Source: Pseudomonadota bacterium (lineage in GTDB: Bacteria > Pseudomonadota > Alphaproteobacteria > Ferrovibrionales > Ferrovibrionaceae). Taken from it: a DNA stretch of 14,304 bases. The stretch spans positions 1 to 14,304 of the forward strand of contig JAEYSS010000088.1 in assembly GCA_023434425.1 (NCBI GenBank), in the 5' to 3' direction. Made by a program: the position numbers and the translations under genes. Positions 14,140-14,304 of the stretch are shown in pieces. Below the pieces are notes generated by a model, which saw nothing but the letters and a program-made list of their open reading frames with translations, had not been told where the DNA came from and did not search any database. Numbering within the stretch: position 1 is the stretch's first letter; every line of letters starts with the position of its first letter.

Positions 14140-14304
14140 GGCAGGCCGTCGCGGGCAGGAGGCGGATGTATCTATATCAGCCCCTTTATGCCACGGCGCA
14201 GCTTAAAATTTGACAATATCGGGCTGGTTTAGGCGACTTCTACGCAGTGTATGTGTGCCGGGCGGCATTTGCCTGGAATGGGGAGGGGGCGCCCCGTATT
14301 ACAC
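14140..14304. other. Upstream region of the EAL-like gene
   Basis: These 165 bases lie before the minus-strand EAL-like gene and include an AT-rich patch at about 14200-14220. Read on the minus strand, a TTGTCA hexamer (14210-14215) could serve as a -35 with a weak -10 downstream, but no convincing pair is visible. A perfect GGGGC/GCCCC palindrome occurs at 14286-14295. I see no gene here. Confidence 0.35.

Noticed and set aside
14286..14295. GGGGCGCCCC palindrome near the window end
   Set aside because: Ten bases of pure GC are common by chance here, and nothing nearby suggests an operator or terminator.

Overview
The window reads as chromosomal DNA from a GC-rich alphaproteobacterium. Clues are the strong GC bias at third codon positions, two DUF1127 proteins, a long M24B aminopeptidase P, a class II (plant/actinobacterial-type) DAHP synthase and a neighbouring uvrD-prmA-pepP set. 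A Rhodospirillales-like origin is my best guess, not proven. I see no insertion sequences, phage genes, CRISPR arrays, tRNAs or rRNAs. Ten genes are assigned to known families by motifs. An eleventh, 12892-14139, is a probable degenerate EAL-domain protein.

Layout. A DEDDh 3'-5' exonuclease (+, 22-711) meets an RraA/HMG-aldolase-family gene (-, 712-1407) end to end with no spacer. Upstream of rraA on the same strand lies aminopeptidase P (-, 1433-3445). A perfect 16-bp LacI-type palindrome straddles the pepP stop codon, 31 bases before the rraA start. Next comes a block of about 1.45 kb on the + strand with two DUF1127 genes (3641-4000 and 4396-4896). Each has a promoter of identical geometry carrying the same TGCAGYGCAATAT block. 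A terminator follows the first gene, and a strong hairpin sits at the predicted 5' end of the second transcript. The second DUF1127 gene overlaps the end of prmA by 4 bases.

On the minus strand, a bacteriohemerythrin-like gene (8200-8616), uvrD (5805-8156) and prmA (4893-5789) follow one another with short gaps, consistent with one transcript. Divergent from these, the + strand carries an FAD-linked D-lactate dehydrogenase/glycolate oxidase-type enzyme (8766-10175). It is followed by class II DAHP synthase (10334-11722), which overlaps a nicotinate phosphoribosyltransferase gene by 17 bases (11706-12881). The window closes with the minus-strand EAL-like gene (12892-14139) and its upstream region.

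How the parts work together. Most genes are housekeeping: DNA repair (uvrD, exonuclease), ribosomal protein methylation (prmA), peptide turnover (pepP), shikimate entry and NAD salvage. The points worth a second look are the shared regulated promoter of the DUF1127 pair and its 5' hairpin, the LacI-type operator, the hemerythrin-like protein lacking one His ligand, and the EAL-like protein lacking catalytic residues. I found no obviously new multi-gene defence or metabolic system.
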